Source: Woeseiaceae bacterium
Lineage (GTDB): Bacteria > Pseudomonadota > Gammaproteobacteria > Steroidobacterales > Woeseiaceae
Direction of reading: 5' to 3'
Length of the DNA: 64,000 nucleotides
NCBI GenBank assembly: GCA_021773055.1
Contig: JAJFKV010000002.1
Location: 1-64,000, forward strand
The position numbers were made by a program, and so were the translations under genes. Positions 1-7,740 of the stretch are shown in pieces. The number at the start of each line of letters is the position of its first letter. Within the stretch, counting starts at the first letter, position 1. The notes under the pieces were generated by a model. That model was not told the DNA's origin. It saw only the letters and a list, made by a program, of their open reading frames with translations, and did no database searches.

Positions 1-1851
1 CGAAGGTATCAGTTCTCGCTGGTTGTTAGAACTCGGCGCCGAAACTCCGCTACCACCACCACCTGCTCCGAGCGAAGCGACGCCGCCAGCGCCCCCGCCG
101 AATTGGCTTTTCTTGATAGATGCGATTTGTGCAGCACCGGTAGCCGCCATTATTCCCGCTGGAATAAGCCCGAGTGGGTAACCGAGCGGCTTGTAGCTTT
201 CCATAATTGCGGCAGGTAGTGCGACAGCTGCTTGTGCGAGCGCAGCGGCCTTCTGTACTTTGAAGAGTTTCTTGGATCCAGTGTTCTGAATGTTGGCTAT
301 TTTGCCGAACGCGTTTGCGATCATCGCGCTTCGAGATTTTTCGCTAACTGCTGTCAGTTTTGCTTTCGCCTTTTCACTTCGCTCTTGAATAGCCAATATT
401 CTAGCTTCGTATTCTTCTTGTTGGATAAGTCCGTTCGCTCGAGCCTGTGCTGTAATCTCGAATTCGTTCGCGAATTTCGCTGTGAGTTTTTCGGCCTCTG
501 TGAAGTGCTGTTCATCCAGCCTTTGCAAACTTGACCTGATCGACTCTATTTCTCGTCGAGACTTCGCTTCACGCGCAGCCCTTTCGGCCTCAGTTTCTTC
601 GATTGGAACCACTCCGTCTCCCGAGCCGGCTTCCGCAGCTATTCGCACAGTCTCCTGAGCCCGTCTAGCTACTTCGGCCTGAATCTCGGCCCATTTCTGT
701 TCGATAACGGTACTCGGCAAATCAGATAATAGGAGTTCCTGCAATTCTGCTCGAAGGTCCGCAGCGTTAGCCAAGCTTTGGTTGATCGTCGCGTCGAATC
801 CATCTAGAAACTTGGGCGGCTGAATATTCGTGAATTCATTGAGGTCGGCAAGCATTTGCTTTGCGCCTTCACTAAATTTTGCAGCTATTTCGAGACCACC
901 TCTGAGGGGCGCCGTCACAAACGTCGCCACCGCTTTGCCAACCTCGACGGCCCCAAAAATCACGCCCTTCCAAACTACTGCGGCTGCTACCTTCCATAGT
1001 TCGAACGCTATCTGAACGCCCTTTATTACGACCTGGATGCCTCGAATACCGTTTGCGAATACGCCAGCTGCTTTCACCGAAAAGTTGATAGCCGTAGTTA
1101 TGAATTTGCCCATCCGATCGCCTTCAGTGGCGGCACCTATTAGCTTTTCGGATACGACACCAAGAATTGGAGCCAGTTTTACCGTAACTTTCTGACCGAG
1201 TCCTTTGGCTATCTGACCAACACGAAATAGTTGATCGTTGGCCGATTCTACCTTTGCCGCATCAACACGGCTGAGTGAGAGTCCGTATTCCTCGACCTCC
1301 GAGCGGGCACTAGCGATGCCGTCCGCCCCCTGATTTATCGTGTTTAGAAGTTTGACGCCTGACCGGCCGAAAATGTCCGAAGCCAGGCTGGCTTTTATTG
1401 TTTGATCTTTTTGCTTCGAAATACCCTCCGCTATCAGTTCGAACTGTTTGCCGGCATCCAGCTTCGCCAGGTCGGCCACCTTAATGCCCATCTGTTCAAG
1501 TGCCACTTTGCCCGTGCCAAGTCCTCGCTGCGCCTCACCGACGCTGCGGGTCATTTTCTCGAGTGACTTATCGAATGAGTCTGTTGATTCACCGTTCAGC
1601 TGTGTCAGGTGATGAAACGCTGCCATATCCTCGGTTGAAATATTCAACCTATCGGACATTTTCGCCATCGTGTCGATAGTTTGGCGCGATGCATTGACCA
1701 TCGCCCCTATGCCGGCAACGCCGGCCAAGGCTGCGAATCTCACTTGTGTCGAATTGACTGCAGAGCGAACACCCCCGAGGCCGGTCTTTATCGACCGGAA
1801 CATCGCCTTCGTGGCGTCTTTCCCTACTACGGTAAATCTGTAGTTACTCAT
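1..1851 (-). CDS. Phage tail tape-measure-like protein (3' end outside window)
   Basis: The frame is open from the ATG at 1851 to the window edge (617 codons, no stop), so the C-terminus is missing. It begins MSNYRFTVVGKDATKAM and continues with long alanine-, lysine- and glutamate-rich helical stretches. Hydrophobic segments lie near residues 40-50, 280-310 and 560-585, and a Gly/Ala/Ser-rich stretch follows. This composition is typical of tape-measure proteins, which set tail length and assist DNA ejection. A good ribosome site, AAAGGTGA, precedes the start. It follows the capsid gene after a 308-base gap, without the connector and major-tail genes normally between them. The family call rests on overall character and phage context, not on a catalytic motif. 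Confidence 0.75.
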   Translation of the reverse strand, partial: MSNYRFTVVGKDATKAMFRSIKTGLGGVRSAVNSTQVRFAALAGVAGIGAMVNASRQTIDTMAKMSDRLNISTEDMAAFHHLTQLNGESTDSFDKSLEKMTRSVGEAQRGLGTGKVALEQMGIKVADLAKLDAGKQFELIAEGISKQKDQTIKASLASDIFGRSGVKLLNTINQGADGIASARSEVEEYGLSLSRVDAAKVESANDQLFRVGQIAKGLGQKVTVKLAPILGVVSEKLIGAATEGDRMGKFITTAINFSVKAAGVFANGIRGIQVVIKGVQIAFELWKVAAAVVWKGVIFGAVEVGKAVATFVTAPLRGGLEIAAKFSEGAKQMLADLNEFTNIQPPKFLDGFDATINQSLANAADLRAELQELLLSDLPSTVIEQKWAEIQAEVARRAQETVRIAAEAGSGDGVVPIEETEAERAAREAKSRREIESIRSSLQRLDEQHFTEAEKLTAKFANEFEITAQARANGLIQQEEYEARILAIQERSEKAKAKLTAVSEKSRSAMIANAFGKIANIQNTGSKKLFKVQKAAALAQAAVALPAAIMESYKPLGYPLGLIPAGIMAATGAAQIASIKKSQFGGGAGGVASLGAGGGGSGVSAPSSNNQRELIPS

Positions 1852-2159
1852 GGTTGCTATCACCTTTGCGTATTTTGCATCCCAAAACCGTGGAACACCG
1901 ACCGCTACTGGTTTTCAGGGTTACATGTTGGTATTAAACAGCGATCCAACTCCAGAAAATTTGAATCCTCTGCGACGCTGCGCACCCACACGGGGCCACT
2001 GCCACGGAAGGACCCAATAATCCCAAGTTTGTACCGTGGCGTCTCTCGACGCGGGAGGTACACCGCAACGCGAGCCGAAGCCGAGTGAGCTTCTAGCGTC
2101 GCCCCTAACCGGCAAGCCTGGTAATGGACCCCTGAAAGGAAACCAGGCCCGCCAATTTC
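1852..2159. other. 308-base gap between capsid and tape-measure genes
   Basis: No convincing gene is present. One 64-codon minus-strand frame (2115-1921) has a TTG start and no ribosome site, and its product is rich in Arg, Trp and Gly like out-of-frame translation. The stretch could be the remnant of a deleted head-tail connector or tail gene, or an untranslated leader of the tape-measure gene. I see no strong terminator or repeat in it. Confidence 0.4.
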
Positions 2160-4013
2160 CTACGCCGTCAGAGCGTCTTGTATCGCACTAAACGACTCAG
2201 CGTGTCTGACTGCTATATCAACATCTTGGAAGCTGGTAATCCGTACCGCGCCCGATGTGTCGAGGCTGTATGGGTTTACTTGAAGATCAAGCGAGCCCCA
2301 CATTCCAATAAGTAAGTCAGCCCAGTTACCGAAGATCAAGGCCGAGGCGACTGCTCCCGACGTTCCCTTAACCAGGTTGCTCGGTACGGTGTTAGAGACC
2401 AACGCCCGGTGGCCATTGAGGGGCGTACCTGGCGTCCTGCGATCCCAACACATATCCGTTTGACCGGTCTCTATCCGGGCTTTCTTGAGTGCACCGCGAA
2501 CGCTTGCGTTCGTGAGGTAGCCAAGAGACCCAACATCGGCATTTGCGATCGAGACGTCCGCCTCGAGTTCAACAATTGAGTCCCAATCGATGGCCGCGCC
2601 ATTCGCACCCATCGCAACATCGCCGATACCGGAGGTTCCGAGTATTCCAAGGGGTTGGTTGCTGGCGCCCGATCCGTTGATCGCTGCCGTATCGATCGCC
2701 TGGGCGAGTGTGGCCGCGAGGCTTTGCAGTACCAGGTTCTCGGCAAATGGCGTTGATTGTTTCAATATCCGCCGGCTCATCTCGGTATAAGCACCGACCG
2801 TTTTCGGTGAGAGCGTTACCTGACCGATAGTTAGGCTAGACTTTGTTGGCGTTCCACCTTCCGCGAGCCAAAAGGTCGTTTCGGAGCCTGTTTGCTTGGG
2901 TATCGCTACATCGCCGACTAATCCAGGAATATGCGTTGCACCCGCCAAAACGATCGCGCTTTCGTTTCTCAGTAGATCGATAAATGATCCAGCGAGCAGA
3001 TTTGTTGCAACCAGGTTTCCGCCGTCTGCTGCTACACCGACCGAGAGGTCGCGTTGTGCCAACAGGACCTCGGCCGGAATGTGGATATTGCCCTGTAGAT
3101 TACTGGTCGCAGCCTGTTCGACCGCTCGCGAGCATTCGAGCTCAAATCCGGCATGTCGCGCTTCATTGTCCGGGTCCAGCTTCGCTAGTATCGCCCGACT
3201 GATGCTGAATCGGCCGACTTCGCTTTGCGTTAGACCGAGTGCGGGGTCTTCGCGTTTCATGGGCGAGCGGGGACGACGATCAGCCAGCCGCGCCGCCGAG
3301 TTCTCTTTATCGACTACTGCGTTGTAAACGACGTCGAAGTCGTCGAGCGATCGCTGATCGCGAATGTACTGTTCGCCAATGTCTTCGATCCCGGCCGTTT
3401 CCGCCAAGTAGCGAATTTCCTCGGCTGTTTCCTGATAATCCGACGCCTGGCGGGTTGCTTTACGTCGCTGTGATCGCGACGGTTTTGTTGCTTGTGACAT
3501 TTCTCTTACCTCACAAATAGTTTTTGGCTCCTGACTTCGTCCGATGCCGACAGAGGTGTCGGCCGGTACGCTAACCAGGCTAATTTCGTAGGGTTCCCAA
3601 TCGATAATGCGATAGACGTCAACTCCATCATCTCGCTGCGTTTCGAGCTGCATTTCATGAACAAAATAGCCGATGCTAACGGACTCTCGAATGCCGTCTT
3701 TAACGTCCTCCCAGACTTCGGTGGCGCGAGCGCTCTTACCGAAACGAACTGTTGCCGATCCTCGACCATTTGATATTCGAACGTTTTCGACTTTGCCGAT
3801 AACATCCTTTGAATCATGATCTGCGAGCAACGGCGCACCGTTCTCGAGCCGCTCCAGGCGGATAGATCCGCGATCGTGGTCAAGAATTTCTTCGCCGAAC
3901 CAGCGTCTGTAGGGCTCATCAGAGCTAAACGATAATTCGGCGGTTCGTTTGTCTTCATGGAGGGCGCGAACGTGCGCTTGCCGATACAGGGCTTCAATTT
4001 CAAGCTGTGACAT
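2160..4013 (-). CDS. Fused HK97-type prohead protease and major capsid protein
   Basis: This 617-residue protein joins two capsid functions normally made from separate genes. Residues about 15-165 resemble the S78 prohead protease family, with a candidate catalytic His in LADHD (residue 66) and Ser in RESVSIGY (residue 111 or 113). A basic, Ser/Gln-rich linker follows. From about residue 290 the sequence resembles the HK97-fold major capsid protein, including GSETTFWLAEGGTPT and a C-terminal DVDIAVRHAESF segment. The protease would mature the shell formed by the capsid domain. I chose the ATG at 4013 because GGAGA lies 8 bases upstream; an earlier start at 4061 is possible. No portal or terminase gene adjoins it. 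Confidence 0.88.
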   Translation of the reverse strand: MSQLEIEALYRQAHVRALHEDKRTAELSFSSDEPYRRWFGEEILDHDRGSIRLERLENGAPLLADHDSKDVIGKVENVRISNGRGSATVRFGKSARATEVWEDVKDGIRESVSIGYFVHEMQLETQRDDGVDVYRIIDWEPYEISLVSVPADTSVGIGRSQEPKTICEVREMSQATKPSRSQRRKATRQASDYQETAEEIRYLAETAGIEDIGEQYIRDQRSLDDFDVVYNAVVDKENSAARLADRRPRSPMKREDPALGLTQSEVGRFSISRAILAKLDPDNEARHAGFELECSRAVEQAATSNLQGNIHIPAEVLLAQRDLSVGVAADGGNLVATNLLAGSFIDLLRNESAIVLAGATHIPGLVGDVAIPKQTGSETTFWLAEGGTPTKSSLTIGQVTLSPKTVGAYTEMSRRILKQSTPFAENLVLQSLAATLAQAIDTAAINGSGASNQPLGILGTSGIGDVAMGANGAAIDWDSIVELEADVSIANADVGSLGYLTNASVRGALKKARIETGQTDMCWDRRTPGTPLNGHRALVSNTVPSNLVKGTSGAVASALIFGNWADLLIGMWGSLDLQVNPYSLDTSGAVRITSFQDVDIAVRHAESFSAIQDALTA

Positions 4014-4072
4014 ATCTAGCTGTCTCCGACCGACAGGCACAAAAAAAGCGACCGCCGGCACATTCCAACAAA

Positions 4073-4091
4073 GGCCACGTAATTCGTGGCC
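4073..4091 (-). other. Perfect 7-bp hairpin upstream of the capsid gene
   Basis: GGCCACG and CGTGGCC flank a 5-base loop, about 60 bases upstream of the capsid start. On the minus strand the stem is followed by TTTGTT, a weak U-run. It could partly terminate transcription from the upstream genes or shape the capsid leader. The remainder of the 232-base gap (4014-4245) shows no convincing gene. Confidence 0.4.
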
Positions 4092-4245
4092 ACCTGTTGC
4101 GTGTCGGTCATGTCGCTTCGCGTTAGCGGAGACAAAACTTCAAACTTCGACCTAGCTCCCGAGCAGGACGTGAACACTGCTACGGTGGATCGAACGTTTA
4201 ACGCACCGCCAATATAGCAACACTTTCGACGTTTTGCTAGCGGGC

Positions 4246-4467
4246 TCAAAGTTTGAATGCCTGGTCGCGGATTCCGTCGACAAGTGCATACAACTCATTG
4301 CTGATTTGCATCTTGCTCATGTCCTGGACTCGCATTAGATCGATCGTGTTCTCGATTAGGGCGCCAGCGATAACGCCGGGTGAAATGCCTTCCTCAAGAT
4401 ATGCGGCGACCAAGAATTTAATTTCCTTTGCCGTTTTGGCTATTGTGTCCGCTCGTTCGTCGGTCAT
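4246..4467 (-). CDS. Small phage-element protein, paralogue of the preceding gene
   Basis: This 73-residue protein is of unknown function. Its last 50 residues align without gaps to the C-terminus of the gene just upstream, sharing LE.G..P, a QGMS/QDMS turn, MQI.N.L and QD/RDQAF near the end, so the two are tandem duplicates. It is predicted to be mostly helical, with no signal peptide or membrane segment. GGAG lies 8 bases before the ATG. The gene starts two bases after the upstream stop, so translation is probably coupled. The position just before the structural genes would suit a regulator or assembly helper, but nothing in the sequence shows that. Confidence 0.7.
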   Translation of the reverse strand: MTDERADTIAKTAKEIKFLVAAYLEEGISPGVIAGALIENTIDLMRVQDMSKMQISNELYALVDGIRDQAFKL

Positions 4468-4469
4468 CT

Positions 4470-4733
4470 CTATACTCCAAATGCCTTATCCTGAGCCTGG
4501 TCGATCAGTAACTTGAGGCGATTGGCTATCTGCATTTCACTCATCCCTTGTGCCATCATGAGTGCCATCGCTGCGCCCATCATTCCAGAGTAGATATCAT
4601 CGGGTGGGGTGCCGGACTCGAGGAATTCTCTTGCTAGGTTGATCATTCCATTCGATACGGCACACCGCCTGTAACGTGCTCGGTCAGTGTCGGTAAGTTC
4701 GAGCGAGAATTCGTTGAGTTCTTTTTGCTTCAT
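4470..4733 (-). CDS. Small phage-element protein, first of a tandem pair
   Basis: The product is 87 residues from the ATG at 4733 and its function is unknown. An N-terminal charged segment (MKQKELNEFSLELTDTDRARYR) is followed by a roughly 50-residue helical domain shared with the next gene. The same frame stays open upstream to an ATG at 4913, which would add 60 residues. I prefer the shorter form because the extra codons run straight through four iteron-like repeats and would encode only repeat-derived sequence. The ribosome site at 4733 is weak, so this choice is not certain. The gene belongs to the same transcription unit as the winged-helix gene upstream. Confidence 0.65.
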   Translation of the reverse strand: MKQKELNEFSLELTDTDRARYRRCAVSNGMINLAREFLESGTPPDDIYSGMMGAAMALMMAQGMSEMQIANRLKLLIDQAQDKAFGV

Positions 4734-4764
4734 TGGTATGTACCTATGGTAGATATCTAAAAGG

Positions 4765-4888
4765 GGTAACCTGAGGTTACTCATGGAGGCCGCATTCCTT
4801 CGTCCATAGATAACCTGAGGTATCTCATGGACCTCGTAAATTCTCCTTGGGTAACCTGAGGTAACCGCTTGGGTAACCTGAGGTAACC
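4765..4888. repeat. Four iteron-like 17-bp repeats
   Basis: Copies lie at 4765-4781, 4809-4825, 4850-4866 and 4872-4888. The consensus is GGTAACCTGAGGTAACC: two GGTAACC near-palindromes separated by TGA. The last two copies are exact, and the first two carry changes in the arms. Start-to-start distances are 44, 41 and 22 bases, close to multiples of two helical turns. The array sits directly downstream of a winged-helix gene and upstream of the tandem small genes. It could be operator sites or a replication origin bound by that protein. Confidence 0.75.
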
Positions 4889-4900
4889 CGGTTTCTAATT

Positions 4901-5272
4901 TCAGGTCGGCCATTTGAATATTCTCGCCGGTGTTCTAGAGGCCGATGTCCATCGCGTATCATTGATCGGGCGCCAGGTAATTGCGTACATTGTCGGCCGG
5001 GGAGGGGTCCTACTCGCCGGGTAAGTCACATCAATGAGCCGATTGACGATTAGGCGACTGAGTGCCTTGTACAGTGTCGGCCCGGCGATTCCATGTTGCT
5101 CCGCTTGGGTCTTGGTGAGCCCCAGCGCGCCGTTGTTTCCACCGTTGTACTGACCGGCCAACAAAACCATTACGCGGAACTCGGCGTGACTCAGTCCAGT
5201 GACAGAGGCGCTGTGTAGGACACCCAATGGGATGTTTGCGTGGAGCTTTCCCGGTCGGCTTTTGCTACCCAC
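4901..5272 (-). CDS. Small winged-helix DNA-binding protein
   Basis: This 123-residue protein contains a helix-turn-helix segment: LSHAEFRVMVLLAG, then LTKTQAEQHGIAGPTLYKALSRL, then a strand-like NRLIDVTYP. That order is typical of winged-helix replication or transcription regulators of plasmids and phages. The C-terminal 30 residues are basic and Trp/Arg-rich. The start is GTG with a weak ribosome site, 10 bases after the AlpA-like gene. Its stop lies 13 bases from the first of four iteron-like repeats, so self-regulation or origin binding is a natural inference. I cannot tell a replication initiator from a repressor by sequence alone. Confidence 0.65.
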   Translation of the reverse strand: MGSKSRPGKLHANIPLGVLHSASVTGLSHAEFRVMVLLAGQYNGGNNGALGLTKTQAEQHGIAGPTLYKALSRLIVNRLIDVTYPASRTPPRPTMYAITWRPINDTRWTSASRTPARIFKWPT

Positions 5273-5281
5273 ATCTGATAG

Positions 5282-5473
5282 CTACTTCGCGGGCTCAATA
5301 TACTTTTCGAGCTCTCGCTCGACGAATTCCTCGAGCGATTTCTTGGGAATAAGTCGACGTCGGCCGACCTTTATCGACTGGATGTGACCGTCAGCTATCA
5401 GCTGGCAGACTTTTGTGTGACCGAGATTTGTTTCGAGTTCGACATCTTTGATGCTGAGCAAGATTCCGCTCAT
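5282..5473 (-). CDS. AlpA/excisionase-type helix-turn-helix protein
   Basis: A 63-residue protein with the short winged-helix of MerR/AlpA/excisionase regulators: SIKDVELETNLGHTKVCQLIADGHI, then IKVGRRRLIPKKSLEEFVE. In this family the first part recognises DNA and VGRR..IP forms the wing. Such proteins act as directionality factors for tyrosine integrases or activate integrase and element genes. A strong ribosome site, GGAGG, lies 8 bases before the ATG. It sits three genes from the integrase and directly before the winged-helix gene, as in many integrated phages and satellites. Confidence 0.85.
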   Translation of the reverse strand: MSGILLSIKDVELETNLGHTKVCQLIADGHIQSIKVGRRRLIPKKSLEEFVERELEKYIEPAK

Positions 5474-5556
5474 TGTTTTGCCTCCGTGACTTCGTATGAT
5501 TAACCGTAAGTTCGTGGAGGGTAGTGGGAACCTGCCGTCTCTGTCGCCGGAGAGTT

Positions 5557-6003
5557 TTAGAATTTCTCAGTCAGTTCCCACGTGTACTCGTTTTGCTCGC
5601 GCACTCGATCACCAACTTCGCGATAGATTGCTTTGATGCGATCCTTGTCTTTTCCACGCTGTTGTGCGACTTCTGTCACGGCTGCGGTTTCGCTTTGGCC
5701 ATCGTCGATCACTGATCGCACTTCATTGAAGACAGCCCAGCCGTTAGCCATGAGGTATTGAAAGTCTGATTGTCGCCAGTGTTTTATTCTGTGGCAGCCA
5801 AACGCGTCATCGAGTGATTTCGATTCGCCTGAGCGGTATCTATCGACTGACTGAATAAAGATTTCTGCAATCTCACTGAATTGTGGGTGGTAGTGGCAGA
5901 AAGCACGCACTACTTGCTCGATGCTAATGAGCAGCTGCAGCGGGTCTCCGTCGTAATCTTCGACGAGTTGATCGACAATGACCTCAATTGCGCTGCTGTT
6001 CAT
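5557..6003 (-). CDS. Unknown 148-residue protein coupled to the integrase
   Basis: I do not recognise this protein. It is acidic in the first half (EVIVDQLVEDYDGDPLQL) and mostly helical, with no signal peptide or membrane span. A central HPQFSEIAEIFIQSVDRYRSG segment precedes a basic IKHWRQSDFQYL stretch. The C-terminal SETAAVTEVAQQRGKDKDRIKAIYREVGDRV looks like a helix-turn-helix. The ATG at 6003 overlaps the integrase stop (ATGA), so the two are translated together. A role in controlling integration or element gene expression is possible but unproven. Confidence 0.7.
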   Translation of the reverse strand: MNSSAIEVIVDQLVEDYDGDPLQLLISIEQVVRAFCHYHPQFSEIAEIFIQSVDRYRSGESKSLDDAFGCHRIKHWRQSDFQYLMANGWAVFNEVRSVIDDGQSETAAVTEVAQQRGKDKDRIKAIYREVGDRVREQNEYTWELTEKF

Positions 6004-7160
6004 ATCGATGTCGCCGCTGCAGTGATTTGTGAAACGTGACCCGCCCACAATTTGGCCGCAGCAATGCGTTGCTCTTCGTATTCAGCGTGGTTGTAGACGG
6101 CCATGACGCCGCTCATTGAGTGATTCAGCATCTTCTCAACAACGTAGGGCTCAACGCCAAGCGAGTTCATCCGCGTCGACATGGTGCGTCTGAGATCGTG
6201 GGGCGTGTATCGAGGCTCGACTTTCTGTTTCTTGAGCCACCGGCGCAACCAGGCTTGCACGCCGGTCGTTGATCGGTAGCCAAACACGTTGTCACCGTCC
6301 CCTGGATTGTCATCGATGATTTCCTGAATAGCCGGCACGATCGGCACCCAGTGCTCTTTTCCGTTCTTTGAGTTCTCGGCCGGGATAACCCATCTGTTGC
6401 CGGATATATCCGTGTGCAATGCTTGCTGCGCCTCCCCAATGCGTTGACCGGTCAGTAGTAAGAACCGCATCAGGGGAGTGTGCACCGATTCTGTATTCCA
6501 AAGCGCTTTGATCTCAGCATCAGACAACACCCTTTGTCGCGGATCCTCTCGGCCGCCAACCTGTTTCTTTGTGAGCGGGGCGAGTGGGTCGCCCAATATC
6601 TTGCCGGCCGCATCGCCGTAGCGGGTCGCCTGTTTGAGAATAGACAGCAATCGATTGGCTCCGACCTTACCGCTGGTCCTAGCATAGCCGGTTAGCCAGG
6701 ACTGTATTCCGCTTCGAAAGCGGAGCGACTCATGTGGTGTTAGCTCGCATATCTCGAGTTTCTTGATGTCGTCGGGAATCCGATTGTCGATGTACAGTCG
6801 AATTTGTCGCGGTCGCTTGTAATCACGCTCGATCTGCTCTTCGTAGAATCGATCGAGCAGTTCACCGAACGTCCTGACGTCGGTCGTTTCGAGGAAATTG
6901 ATTTTCTCCTTCTTGCTTTCTTCGATTTCGAGGCGCTTTGCCCCGGCAAGGCTGCGTGCTTTTCGGAGAGAGACATCTGGGTAGCGTCCGATCTTTCGTC
7001 TGTAGCGTTTTCCCTGGCACTTGAAGTCGAGCACGAATGTTTTCACTCCAGACGGTCGAACTCTGATGAAGAGTCCATTACCATCGTTTTCAAGATAATC
7101 GACGTCTTTCGGCTTCAGCGCCTTTAGTTGTGAATCGAGCATTTGTCGGCGTGTATTCAT
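6000..7160 (-). CDS. Tyrosine recombinase/integrase
   Basis: A 386-residue P4-type integrase. The N-terminal domain is DUF4102-like (LKPKDVDYLENDGNGLFIRVRPSG, YRRKIGRYPDVSLRKAR) and should bind arm sites. A core-binding segment follows, then the catalytic domain with Arg in TGQRIGEA, HDLRRT, the second His in LNHS and the nucleophile Tyr in AVYNH. All expected catalytic residues are present, so it is probably active. I use the ATG at 7160; an in-frame GTG at 7184 is the alternative. It is the outermost gene and faces away from the host phosphatase gene, which marks the element boundary. Confidence 0.93.
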   Translation of the reverse strand: MNTRRQMLDSQLKALKPKDVDYLENDGNGLFIRVRPSGVKTFVLDFKCQGKRYRRKIGRYPDVSLRKARSLAGAKRLEIEESKKEKINFLETTDVRTFGELLDRFYEEQIERDYKRPRQIRLYIDNRIPDDIKKLEICELTPHESLRFRSGIQSWLTGYARTSGKVGANRLLSILKQATRYGDAAGKILGDPLAPLTKKQVGGREDPRQRVLSDAEIKALWNTESVHTPLMRFLLLTGQRIGEAQQALHTDISGNRWVIPAENSKNGKEHWVPIVPAIQEIIDDNPGDGDNVFGYRSTTGVQAWLRRWLKKQKVEPRYTPHDLRRTMSTRMNSLGVEPYVVEKMLNHSMSGVMAVYNHAEYEEQRIAAAKLWAGHVSQITAAATSI

Positions 7161-7216
7161 AGAAAGTGGCACCCCCGGTGTCACCTTAACACTGAATATT
7201 GGCGAAGTTCAACGAA

Positions 7217-7244
7217 TTGACGCGAACGATAACGTATGTATAAT
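7217..7244 (+). promoter_or_regulatory. Sigma-70 promoter of the phosphatase gene
   Basis: TTGACG (7217-7222) and TATAAT (7239-7244) are 16 bases apart. The predicted start of transcription is near 7251, three bases before the ATG at 7254. There is no ribosome site between, so the mRNA may be leaderless. If the element boundary lies between 7160 and 7217, the promoter belongs to the host side. Confidence 0.75.
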
Positions 7245-7253
7245 CATTAGCTT

Positions 7254-7730
7254 ATGTCTGCAACCCCCACAATTAGCGTGCTTTTCGTTTGCATGGGCAA
7301 CATCTGTCGTTCACCAACAGCCGAAGGTGTATTCCGGCATTTTGTCAACGAAGCGGGCCTTGCGGATCAAATCGAAACGGATTCGGCCGGCACGCATGCC
7401 TACCATGTCGGTGAACCAGCGGACCGGCGTGCAAGTGCTGCAGCCGAGCGTCGCGGAGTGTCGCTCGATGAGATACGCGCGCGACGTGTTTGCGATGATG
7501 ATTTCGAACGGTTTGATTACATCCTGGCGATGGACGAAAACAATCAAGTGCACTTGCTTGATCGGGCACCTGACGAGCACCGCGCCAAAGTGCAATTGTT
7601 CTTAAATTACGCATCGGTCAGCGAAACTGAGGTGCCGGATCCATACTACGGCGGTGCCGCAGGTTTTGAACATGTACTGGACCTGGTTGAAGAGGCGTCC
7701 CGAGGCTTGCTCGAGACGCTCTCATCGTAA
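7254..7730 (+). CDS. Low-molecular-weight protein-tyrosine phosphatase
   Basis: A 158-residue cytoplasmic enzyme that removes phosphate from protein tyrosines. The P-loop CMGNICRS occupies residues 13-20, with Cys13 as nucleophile and Arg19 binding phosphate. The general acid is in DPYYGG (Asp129). The length matches the family. In proteobacteria such enzymes often act with a tyrosine kinase in polysaccharide export, but no kinase or export gene is nearby, so the substrate is unknown. The gene stands alone beside the phage-like element and is convergent with rne, with a 10-base gap. No ribosome site precedes the ATG. Confidence 0.92.
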   Translation: MSATPTISVLFVCMGNICRSPTAEGVFRHFVNEAGLADQIETDSAGTHAYHVGEPADRRASAAAERRGVSLDEIRARRVCDDDFERFDYILAMDENNQVHLLDRAPDEHRAKVQLFLNYASVSETEVPDPYYGGAAGFEHVLDLVEEASRGLLETLSS

Positions 7731-7740
7731 CTACGCCTGC

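Larger units (their letters stand above)
1..7160 (-). mobile_element. Integrated phage-like element (right part)
   Basis: All genes here lie on the minus strand and are phage or mobile-element types: tyrosine integrase at the right end, AlpA-like regulator, winged-helix protein with an iteron-like array, two small paralogues, capsid/protease fusion and tape-measure-like protein. The left end is outside the window. The right boundary must lie between the integrase start and the phosphatase gene at 7254. No tRNA or obvious attachment core was seen there, and the left attachment site cannot be compared. Genes are tightly packed except for a 308-base gap before the tape-measure gene and 232 bases before the capsid gene. 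It could be a degraded prophage, a satellite, or a compact phage type. Confidence 0.85.

Noticed and set aside
1921-2115. 64-codon minus-strand frame in the capsid/tape-measure gap
   Set aside because: TTG start, no ribosome site, composition rich in Arg, Trp and Gly; no recognisable family.
4016-4249. 77-codon minus-strand frame before the capsid gene
   Set aside because: Overlaps the capsid start region, has no ribosome site, and its Cys/Ser-rich product looks random; the stretch fits a leader with a hairpin.
7161-7253. tRNA or attachment core at the element's right end
   Set aside because: No cloverleaf or T-loop sequence is present, and the other end of the element is not available for comparison.
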